A DNA stretch of 5,140 nucleotides from assembly GCA_025451715.1 (NCBI GenBank), contig JANWJY010000165.1:1-5140 (forward strand), written 5' to 3'. The notes under the pieces are model-generated. The model ran no database searches and was not told where the DNA came from. It saw only the letters and a program-made list of their open reading frames with translations. The DNA is from Fimbriimonadaceae bacterium. GTDB taxonomy: Bacteria > Armatimonadota > Fimbriimonadia > Fimbriimonadales > Fimbriimonadaceae. The position numbers and the translations under genes were made by a program. Below, piece by piece: positions 1 through 4,365 of this stretch; the first letter of the stretch is position 1, and every line of letters starts with the position of its first letter.

Positions 1-65
1 CGATGACCCAGAAGCTTGCTATGAACATCGAGCGGCTCGAACCGCGCGTCACCCTAAGGCCCTGA
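1..65 (+). CDS. possible 3' end of an upstream gene (partial)
   Basis: Reading from position 3, the frame is open from the left edge to a TGA at 63-65. It gives about 20 residues ending in IERLEPRVTLRP, and most codons end in G or C, as in the clear genes nearby. It has the same strand as the zinc-knuckle gene and lies 46 bases before it. The short EPRV-containing end weakly recalls the C-terminus of gp25-like baseplate proteins, but 20 residues cannot identify a family and I assign no function. A second frame (starting at position 2) is also open here, so the call is tentative. Confidence 0.3.
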   Translation, partial: MTQKLAMNIERLEPRVTLRP

Positions 66-96
66 CGCCACGAGGCGTAGCTTTCCCGGCCAGGGG

Positions 97-105
97 TGAT
101 ACAAT
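97..105 (+). promoter_or_regulatory. extended -10 promoter, possibly giving a leaderless mRNA
   Basis: TGATACAAT is an extended -10 element: TG, one base, then TACAAT, which matches TATAAT at five of six positions. The hexamer starts 12 bases before the ATG at 112, so transcription starting about 7 bases after it would begin at or next to the start codon. No good -35 is visible at the usual distance (77-82 reads GTAGCT). The overlapping GGGGTGAT at 93-100 also resembles an extended Shine-Dalgarno sequence, so the same bases could act as a ribosome site in a longer transcript from the upstream gene. Confidence 0.4.
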
Positions 106-111
106 TCGGGA

Positions 112-618
112 ATGGCGCTCGCCTGCCCAGCCTGCCGTTCGGACTTGGAAGAAGTCGACTTCATGGGAGTGAGGATCGACGTGTGCTCCGAGTGCGCAGG
201 CATTTGGTTCGACGACGGCGAACTCAGCACTCTGTCCAAGCGCTCGCCAGGCGCAATGGAAAAGCTCGAGGACATGTTCTCGCCGGAGTTCGAGGTCGTC
301 CTCCCTGCGACCGTCCAAAAGCTGTGCCCACGAGGACACGGCGTGATGGAGACCTACCGCTACCTCTACCACTCGCCCGTCGAGATTGATTCGTGCGCCA
401 AGTGCAACGGCGTGTTCGTCGAGGAGACTGAGCTGGCCGGTATTGCAAACGCGATCGAGCACAAGTACCGCTCGCACATGACTGCCGAGCTGGAAGCGAG
501 GGCGCGCCTATCCGGCCATCCCGTCCCCGTCATCGGGGACAGGAACAAGGACTCAGACGTTGCCGCTCTGATCCAAGCGCTCGCTCACTGGCGCGACCGC
601 ACTGGCACCGAGGCCTGA
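112..618 (+). CDS. twin zf-TFIIB-type zinc-knuckle protein
   Basis: This is a 168-residue protein with two zf-TFIIB-like modules. The first (residues 4-40) has CPAC, a GVRIDVC segment and CSEC followed by AGIWFDDGEL, so C5, C8, C25 and C28 are the likely zinc ligands. The second (71-109) has CPRGH, DSCAKC and NGVFVEETEL. C72, C95 and C98 are kept, but the second Cys of the first knuckle is Gly75 followed by His76. A basic and acidic, probably helical tail follows (111-168). There is no signal peptide or membrane segment, so it should be cytosolic. Proteins of this family are usually uncharacterised, and zinc binding is the only function that can be supported. The ATG at 112 is favoured by GGGGTGAT at 93-100 and by the module starting at residue 4. 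The gene converges on the DUF4139-type gene. Confidence 0.88.
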   Translation: MALACPACRSDLEEVDFMGVRIDVCSECAGIWFDDGELSTLSKRSPGAMEKLEDMFSPEFEVVLPATVQKLCPRGHGVMETYRYLYHSPVEIDSCAKCNGVFVEETELAGIANAIEHKYRSHMTAELEARARLSGHPVPVIGDRNKDSDVAALIQALAHWRDRTGTEA

Positions 619-622
619 ATCA

Positions 623-664
623 GCTGGGGTGCCCGGTCTGGCCGCCGCTCGCGGCAGACCGGCA
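623..664 (+). repeat. dispersed hairpin repeat, copy 1
   Basis: CCGGTCTG at 633-640 pairs with CAGACCGG at 655-662. After one bulged G (641), CCGC at 642-645 pairs with GCGG at 651-654 around the loop CGCTC, giving a 12-bp stem. T630-A664 and G631-C663 can extend it past a bulged C. It begins 5 bases after the stop of the zinc-knuckle gene. The segment 623-662 matches 2330-2370 at 36 of 41 aligned columns with one gap, in the same orientation. No T-tract follows on either strand, so it does not look like a classical intrinsic terminator, though it could protect or end the 3' ends of both convergent mRNAs. Confidence 0.8.
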
Positions 665-699
665 CAACTTGATGTTTGCGCCGCGCGCTCCCAGCGACC

Positions 700-753
700 C
701 CTCTCCCGCTCCGCCCACGCTAGACCTAGCCGGGAAAACGTGAGCGGGAGAGG
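700..753. repeat. 12-bp perfect inverted repeat between convergent genes
   Basis: CCTCTCCCGCTC at 700-711 is exactly complementary to GAGCGGGAGAGG at 742-753. The 30-base loop contains a smaller dyad, GCTAG/CTAGC (719-730). The right arm continues as CCCGGTGAGGGC (753-764), which resembles the CTCTCCC...GGGAGAGG...GTGAGGG style of intergenic repeat present in many high-GC genomes. That family resemblance is from memory. It lies between the convergent ends of the zinc-knuckle and DUF4139-type genes, so it could terminate either transcript, but there is no T-tract. Confidence 0.65.
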
Positions 754-790
754 CCCGGTGAGGGCAATCTGAAACCTAAACTCTCAGCTC

Positions 791-2221
791 TCACCAACGC
801 GTCTCGACCGTATAAGTGATCGTCCGCACTTCGTCGGCCTTCAGGTTCAGCACGAAGTCCACCGTGTGCGAATCGAGCTTCGTGTACTCCGCGTTCTTCG
901 ACGTGATCGTCCACTCGCCGCCGAACCGCTCGAACACGTGTACCGTCTCCGCGGTCTGTTTGCGGTTGCGCACCTCGACCTCGAACGTCTCGATCGCCCC
1001 GGTGCGCGCGTTGCCGAGCCACCTGAACTCCGTCCGCTTGCGCGATGACACGATGTCGAACGCGCGACCAACGGGGAGCGACAGCTTCTCGTTGCGTGGC
1101 GTGTGGTTGATCGACGCCTCACCCAGCATCTGCAGGGAGTCCGTGCTGTCGCGCTGGAACACCTTGATCGTGCCCATCGGCAGCGGCATCCCCAGGTTGC
1201 TCTTCTCGTCGTTGGTGAACTCGATGAACACCAACGGCTTGATCTCGCCCACGCCGACCACGCCCTCGTTGGGCCGCCACATGCCGTACTGGCGCATCGC
1301 ATCGATCACGAGCTTCTTCGTCACAGGCACGCCCGTCGCCTCGAGCAGCGAGACCTGCTTGATCTCCCGGTCCTTGACCGTCGTCGGCCGTTGAAGCGTG
1401 TACAGGTGGTACTCCGAGAACTGCTCCTCGTTGAAGTTCCCATCTCCTGCGGCCTTCATCGCGAGTTCCGCCCCGCCGCGCCCTCCACCGAACCCGCCCG
1501 GCTGCTGTCGGAACACTTCGCCCGCTAAAAGCTTAAGCTTGGCGTTCGTAAACGTCGCGCCCGCGTTGTTCGTCAGCGTGACCCAACCCTTGAAGTCGGC
1601 GATCTTTCCCTCCTTATCGAGGTTAAGCACGTAGTCCGACTTCCACGAGATGCCCTGCGTCAGGTAGCTGAGCTCGATGTTGTTAGTTCCCGCGCGGCGC
1701 GAATCGAGCAGCCACAACAGACTCGGACGAGAGATCAGTCCATCGGGGATCGACGAGACCTCGATCTCGCCCGTCGGGTTGAGCAGGATCCGACCGTCGT
1801 CGGTGCGAATCACCATGCCGTTCCACGTCGCGCTTGCACCGCCGTCCGCGTTGCCCACGATCGCCGTCGGTGCGCTGAGCAGCGTGCCGACGATCCGCTC
1901 CTTGTTCCCGTTCGGAAGCACGCGGTTGAACACGATCTGCTTTCCGACCACTTTGTTCAGGATCGCGGCTGGACTGATGAGGTCGTATTGGTAGTTCTGC
2001 TCCAGCACGCTGAAGCTCCCAGCCTGGGTCAGGCTGCGGATGCCGACGCTGTTGACCTCGATCAACTGCGCGACGTCCTCGATCCGAACCTCCTGCATGC
2101 CGGTCCGAAGCTCGAGCGCGCGCTGCTGCTTGACCAGTGCGAACCCTTGGTTGTAAATGGTGAGCTCGACGTCGCCGGGGGCGGCGGCCGTCGCGATGGC
2201 GAGTGCTGCGATCAGACTCAT
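791..2221 (-). CDS. DUF4139-type protein, probably exported
   Basis: This is a 476-residue protein. Residues 2-14 are hydrophobic and Ala-rich (SLIAALAIATAAA), like a short signal peptide, although the N-terminus has no Lys or Arg. The body resembles DUF4139 proteins: an N-terminal beta-rich half (18-180), then LSYLTQGISWKSDYVL (184-199), a GWVTLTNNAGATFTNA strand region (212-227), LLAGEV (231-236), a Gly-rich stretch (242-250), FSEYHLYTL (268-276) leading to KQVSLL (288-293), and a C-terminal beta region ending TYTVETRW. The family is uncharacterised and is loosely grouped with mucoidy-inhibitor A-like proteins, so no reaction can be assigned. An envelope location is inferred from the N-terminus. 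The ATG at 2221 has GGAGGAA at 2234-2240, a 12-base spacing that is a little long, and no other in-frame start lies near it. It is monocistronic and converges on the zinc-knuckle gene. Confidence 0.8.
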   Translation of the reverse strand: MSLIAALAIATAAAPGDVELTIYNQGFALVKQQRALELRTGMQEVRIEDVAQLIEVNSVGIRSLTQAGSFSVLEQNYQYDLISPAAILNKVVGKQIVFNRVLPNGNKERIVGTLLSAPTAIVGNADGGASATWNGMVIRTDDGRILLNPTGEIEVSSIPDGLISRPSLLWLLDSRRAGTNNIELSYLTQGISWKSDYVLNLDKEGKIADFKGWVTLTNNAGATFTNAKLKLLAGEVFRQQPGGFGGGRGGAELAMKAAGDGNFNEEQFSEYHLYTLQRPTTVKDREIKQVSLLEATGVPVTKKLVIDAMRQYGMWRPNEGVVGVGEIKPLVFIEFTNDEKSNLGMPLPMGTIKVFQRDSTDSLQMLGEASINHTPRNEKLSLPVGRAFDIVSSRKRTEFRWLGNARTGAIETFEVEVRNRKQTAETVHVFERFGGEWTITSKNAEYTKLDSHTVDFVLNLKADEVRTITYTVETRW

Positions 2222-2233
2222 GGTGTTTTCTGT

Positions 2234-2240
2234 TTCCTCC
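2234..2240 (-). promoter_or_regulatory. ribosome binding site of the DUF4139-type gene
   Basis: The - strand reads GGAGGAA here, 12 bases before the ATG at 2221. It is the strongest Shine-Dalgarno match on the - strand in this window. The codons between it and the ATG include no alternative start, which supports the chosen ATG in spite of the long spacing. Confidence 0.6.
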
Positions 2241-2312
2241 GAACTCCGTGTTGTCTGACGGATGTTACGTTCACCCCGTTATCCCTGACCGGGACTGAAT
2301 CCGTCACTAATC

Positions 2313-2344
2313 GGGTGCCCCGGCCCGTTGCTAGGGTGCCCCGG
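2313..2344 (+). repeat. short direct repeat GGGTGCCCCGG
   Basis: GGGTGCCCCGG occurs at 2313-2323 and again at 2334-2344, 21 bases apart. The second occurrence is the start of the hairpin repeat. The first is followed by CCCGTTGCTA in place of the stem and looks like a truncated or decayed copy. Confidence 0.55.
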
Positions 2345-2372
2345 TCTGGCCACCTCTCGTGGCAGACCGGGC
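2330..2372 (+). repeat. dispersed hairpin repeat, copy 2
   Basis: CCCGGTCTG at 2340-2348 pairs with CAGACCGGG at 2363-2371. After a bulged G (2349), CCAC at 2350-2353 pairs with GTGG at 2359-2362 around the loop CTCTC, giving a 13-bp stem. The architecture and bulge are the same as in the copy at 623-664. The G-C pair 644/652 of that copy is an A-T pair here (2352/2360), so the stem is kept by paired changes. Only a weak T-rich stretch (CTTTGCT) follows, so terminator activity is not supported. This copy lies about 110 bases upstream of the DUF4139-type start codon. Confidence 0.8.
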
Positions 2373-2385
2373 TTTGCTACGCTGG

Positions 2386-2416
2386 GAGGGCGAGCGTACT
2401 CGCGAGCCGCACCCTC
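2386..2416. repeat. GC-rich nested dyad
   Basis: GAGGG at 2386-2390 can pair with CCCTC at 2412-2416. Inside it, CGAG at 2391-2394 pairs with CTCG at 2399-2402 around CGTA. CTCGCGAG at 2399-2406 is itself palindromic. The GGGAGGGCGAG...GCGAGCCGC layout recalls dispersed GC-rich repeats of other high-GC bacteria, but only one copy is in this window, so repeat status is a guess. Confidence 0.35.
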
Positions 2417-2494
2417 TACAGTCTTCCAGCTGCAAGGCCAGAATGGTCCTATTGACCAAATGAACCTAAAATTGGGACTTTTCTACCGAAAACG

Positions 2495-2523
2495 TTGACA
2501 AACTCGCCACCCGCGGGTACAGT
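2495..2523 (+). promoter_or_regulatory. near-consensus sigma70-type promoter, + strand
   Basis: A perfect -35 TTGACA (2495-2500) is followed by a 17-base spacer and the -10 TACAGT (2518-2523), which matches TATAAT at four of six positions. It sits in an AT-richer patch. Predicted start is about 2529-2531. It reads toward the 3' end of dapA, convergent with that gene, and has no convincing protein gene behind it. An ATG at 2526 and a GTG at 2529 lie at leaderless-type distance. Confidence 0.45.
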
Positions 2524-2552
2524 AGATGGTGATCAAGGGAAGCCGGAGAGAT

Positions 2553-2585
2553 CGCCGTCTAAAGGCACCTCCAAAGCAGACGGTG
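2553..2585. repeat. 8-bp imperfect stem
   Basis: CGCCGTCT at 2553-2560 pairs with AGACGGTG at 2578-2585 (seven Watson-Crick pairs and one G-U) around a 17-base loop. On the + strand it would begin about 23 bases after the predicted start of the transcript from the promoter at 2495. On the - strand it would lie just beyond the T-tracts of the dapA terminator. Its role is unknown. Confidence 0.35.
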
Positions 2586-2594
2586 CAGGGCCAG

Positions 2595-2651
2595 AAAAAA
2601 ACGTCGAAAAAACGTACCCCCTTGAGGCCCGGCGAAGCCATGCCTCAAGGG
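2595..2651 (-). terminator. intrinsic terminator downstream of dapA, two T-tracts
   Basis: Read on the - strand, CCCTTGAGGC (2651-2642) pairs perfectly with GCCTCAAGGG (2628-2619). Inside, GGC/GCC pairs around a TTC loop. The stem is followed by GGTACG, six T (2612-2607), CGACG and seven T (2601-2595). It lies 57 bases beyond the dapA stop and is the only hairpin plus T-run in the gap. The first T-run starts six bases after the stem, which is farther than ideal, so efficiency may be moderate. It would end the transglycosylase-MotE-cmk-dapA unit. Confidence 0.6.
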
Positions 2652-2683
2652 ATCCCGATTCGAGATCCGATCCAATACCACCA

Positions 2684-2707
2684 GATTTCCCGTCTAGACG
2701 GGAATTC
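2684..2707. repeat. 18-bp perfect palindrome touching the dapA stop codon
   Basis: TTCCCGTCTAGACGGGAA (2687-2704) is a perfect palindrome. Allowing one T-T mismatch (2686/2705) it extends to 24 bp, ending one base from the dapA stop (2708-2710). As RNA it would form a stem with a CTAG loop, but no T-tract follows on either strand. It may be a protein-binding dyad or an mRNA 3'-end hairpin. Confidence 0.6.
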
Positions 2708-3610
2708 TCAAGCGTGCGCGAATGGCTTCATCGCCGCCCTCACGACCGCCTTCTGCGACTCGTCCAGCTTGACCAGCGGCAGCCGTACGTCCTCGCAGTC
2801 GAACCCGTTCAAAGACAGCATGTACTTGATCGGAGTCGGCGAGGGCGCCGAGAACACCGCCTTGATCAGGTCGACCAGCCGGTTGTTCGCCTTCTGAGCG
2901 GCCGCCAGGTCGGTCAGGGACTTCTCGATCACGGTCTTGAGCTCGCGACCTGCGACGTGTGCGGCGACCGAAACCAGCCCGTGGCCCCCGACCGCCATGG
3001 TCGGCAGGATCAAGGCGTCGTCGCCGCTGTAAATGCGAAAACCGGCGGGCGACTTCGCGCACACCTCGGTGATCTGCGGGAGCGAACCGCTCGCCTCCTT
3101 GACAGCGACGATGTTCGGCACGTCCTCGATCAGCTTGAGCAGAGTAGGGGTCTCGAGGTTGATCGCGCTGCGCGGCATGATGTTGTAGAGCATCACGGGC
3201 AGCGAAGTCTGCTTTGCGATGGTGCTGAAGTGCGCGTAGAGCCCCGCCTGCCCGGGCTTGCTGTAGTACGGGTTGACGAGCATGATCCCGTGCGCCCCGC
3301 GCTTCTCCGCCTCCTCCGCCAGGTGGATCGAGTGCTTGGTGTCGTACGTGCCGGCGCCGAAGACTACCGATGCGCGGTCACCGACAGCGTCCAAGACTGT
3401 CGTCAGGAGTGAGAGCTTCTCCTCGTCGCTGAGCGTGGGCGACTCGCCAGTCGTGCCGCTGACCACGAGCCCGTCGTTCTTCTGCTCGTCGACCAGGTGG
3501 GCGGCGATCTTCGCGGCCTCCTCATAGTTGACCGTGCCGTCCGCGTGGAACGGCGTGAGCATCGCGGTAAGCAGCCTTCCCCAGTCGCGCGGGCCTTGGA
3601 ACTGTGCCAT
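2708..3610 (-). CDS. dapA: 4-hydroxy-tetrahydrodipicolinate synthase
   Basis: DapA condenses pyruvate with aspartate semialdehyde, the first committed step to lysine and meso-diaminopimelate, in the cytosol. The 300 residues form a complete class I aldolase TIM barrel of the usual length. The pyruvate-binding GTTGES motif is at 52-57. NPYYSKP at 113-119 carries the tyrosine of the catalytic relay across the dimer (Y116), and the main relay tyrosine is Y142 in LYNIMPRS. The Schiff-base lysine is K171 in VAVKEASG. R147 after the tyrosine is the carboxylate-binding arginine that separates DapA from most sister aldolases. SGDDALILP follows at 195-203. The usual YNVPGR-type segment reads YNIMPR, with equal length but the Pro shifted. 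The ATG at 3610 fits the family start, although no good Shine-Dalgarno is visible. It is the last gene of the leftward unit, 61 bases after cmk. No lysine riboswitch is evident in that gap. Confidence 0.95.
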   Translation of the reverse strand: MAQFQGPRDWGRLLTAMLTPFHADGTVNYEEAAKIAAHLVDEQKNDGLVVSGTTGESPTLSDEEKLSLLTTVLDAVGDRASVVFGAGTYDTKHSIHLAEEAEKRGAHGIMLVNPYYSKPGQAGLYAHFSTIAKQTSLPVMLYNIMPRSAINLETPTLLKLIEDVPNIVAVKEASGSLPQITEVCAKSPAGFRIYSGDDALILPTMAVGGHGLVSVAAHVAGRELKTVIEKSLTDLAAAQKANNRLVDLIKAVFSAPSPTPIKYMLSLNGFDCEDVRLPLVKLDESQKAVVRAAMKPFAHA

Positions 3611-3626
3611 GTGTCTCGTAGAGCGT

Positions 3627-3642
3627 ACCGGTTCTCGCCGGT
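3627..3642. repeat. small dyad in the cmk-dapA gap
   Basis: ACCGG (3627-3631) and CCGGT (3638-3642) form a 5-bp inverted repeat around TTCTCG, 17 bases upstream of the dapA ATG. It could be a minor hairpin in the intercistronic mRNA. It has no T-run and is too short to count as a terminator. Confidence 0.25.
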
Positions 3643-3671
3643 CGCCGTACTTCTAATACGTTTTACGCGAC

Positions 3672-4319
3672 CTATTTGCCCTTTGCGAGCTTTGTGATTT
3701 TGTCGGCGACCTGCTCTGGTGTGAGCCCAAAAGACTCGATGATCACGGCGTCGTCGGAAAGGGTCAGCGGCGAGTCCTTGCGCGTGTAGTCCCTGTGGTC
3801 GCGCTCGACGACGTCCTTGACGACCGCTTGAAGGGTCTCCGCCTTGTTCTCGAGCCACCGCCGCCGCGCGCGCTCCTCGATGCTCGCGGTGAGGAAGATC
3901 TTGACGCCTGCGTCCGGTGCCACGACCGTGGTGACGTCCCGGCCCTCGAGCACACAGCCGCCAGACTCGACAAGCTTTCGCTGCCGCTTGACCATCGCCC
4001 CCCGCACCGAAGGAAACACGCTGACCTCGCTCGCTCGCTTGCCGACCTGGAGCGTGCGTATCTGCTCGGTGACGTCTTCGCCGTCGAGAATGACGCGCTG
4101 CGGCTCGCCTGGCTGGAACTCGATCCTCGCGCTTTCGGCGAGTGAGCCAAGGTGCATCTCGGAGTTCGCTTCGATCCGGATCGCCTTCAGCGCCACGCAA
4201 CGGTACATCGCACCTGTGTCGAGGATCTTGAGCCCGAGCTTCTTTGCCACGAGCGCGGCGACGGTGGACTTCCCCGCACCGGCCGGGCCGTCAATGGCGA
4301 TCACGATGTTACTTGGCAT
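3672..4319 (-). CDS. cmk: cytidylate kinase
   Basis: Cmk transfers phosphate from ATP to CMP or dCMP in pyrimidine nucleotide synthesis and salvage, in the cytosol. The protein has 215 residues, close to the usual 215-230. The P-loop GPAGAGKST is at 11-19, followed by LDTGAMYR (33-40), the start of the nucleotide-binding region. The NMP-binding insert follows, with EDVTEQIRT at 81-89. GRDVTTVVAPDA (126-137) is the CMP-binding arginine-aspartate motif, and the lid and ATP side include ERARRR (149-154) and RDHRDYTRKDSPL (173-185). The family usually has Gly after GRDx (GRDIGT or GRDMGT), but here it is Thr130. I chose the ATG at 4319, with GGAA a few bases upstream. A TTG three codons earlier (4328) is possible but lacks a ribosome site. 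It lies 46 bases after the MotE-like gene and 61 bases before dapA, probably in the same transcript. Confidence 0.94.
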   Translation of the reverse strand: MPSNIVIAIDGPAGAGKSTVAALVAKKLGLKILDTGAMYRCVALKAIRIEANSEMHLGSLAESARIEFQPGEPQRVILDGEDVTEQIRTLQVGKRASEVSVFPSVRGAMVKRQRKLVESGGCVLEGRDVTTVVAPDAGVKIFLTASIEERARRRWLENKAETLQAVVKDVVERDHRDYTRKDSPLTLSDDAVIIESFGLTPEQVADKITKLAKGK

Positions 4320-4365
4320 CGATTCCAATTGAGAGACGAGTTACAAGCGACGTGAGACGCGCCAG

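Larger units (their letters stand above)
2222..2707. other. 486-base intergenic region rich in dyads
   Basis: This gap separates the 3' end of dapA from the 5' end of the DUF4139-type gene, both on the - strand. From left to right it holds the ribosome site of the DUF4139-type gene (2234-2240), a truncated repeat start (2313-2323), hairpin repeat copy 2 (2330-2372), a GC-rich dyad (2386-2416), small dyads TGGTC/GACCA (2444-2458) and TTTTC/GAAAA (2479-2492), a + strand promoter (2495-2523), a stem (2553-2585), a - strand terminator (2595-2651) and a palindrome (2684-2707). The promoter of the DUF4139-type gene must lie here too. TAACAT on the - strand (2262-2267) is a weak -10 candidate without a good -35. 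The stretch 2440-2500 is more AT-rich than its surroundings. Confidence 0.7.

Noticed and set aside
49..477. 142-codon - strand open frame over the zinc-knuckle gene
   Set aside because: It is a reverse-strand shadow, and the + strand frame carries two clear zinc modules.
623..664. Hairpin as intrinsic terminator of the zinc-knuckle gene
   Set aside because: The stem is strong but no T-tract follows on the + or - strand, and a related copy sits upstream of a gene, so a repeat is the better reading.
816..1528. Long + strand open frames opposite the DUF4139-type gene
   Set aside because: No recognisable motifs, Ser/Arg/His-rich composition, no ribosome site, and the - strand frame has clear family features.
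2531..2707. Known structured RNAs (tmRNA, 6S RNA, SRP RNA, c-di-GMP riboswitch)
   Set aside because: I looked for their conserved cores and for a 5'-3' closing stem and found none. The TGGTG/CACCA and GGGAA/TTCCC matches are not nested, so they do not form a closing helix.
2495..3412. A 305-codon open frame on the + strand across dapA
   Set aside because: It begins with a TTG inside the -35 hexamer, is mostly antisense to a clear dapA, and its Arg-, His- and Asp-rich composition is typical of a GC-rich shadow frame.
3611..3671. Lysine riboswitch before dapA
   Set aside because: The 61-base gap is far too short for the lysine aptamer and holds only a 5-bp dyad.
3403..4200. 265-codon - strand frame overlapping cmk and dapA
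   Set aside because: It is Arg-rich, out of frame with both real genes and has no family resemblance.
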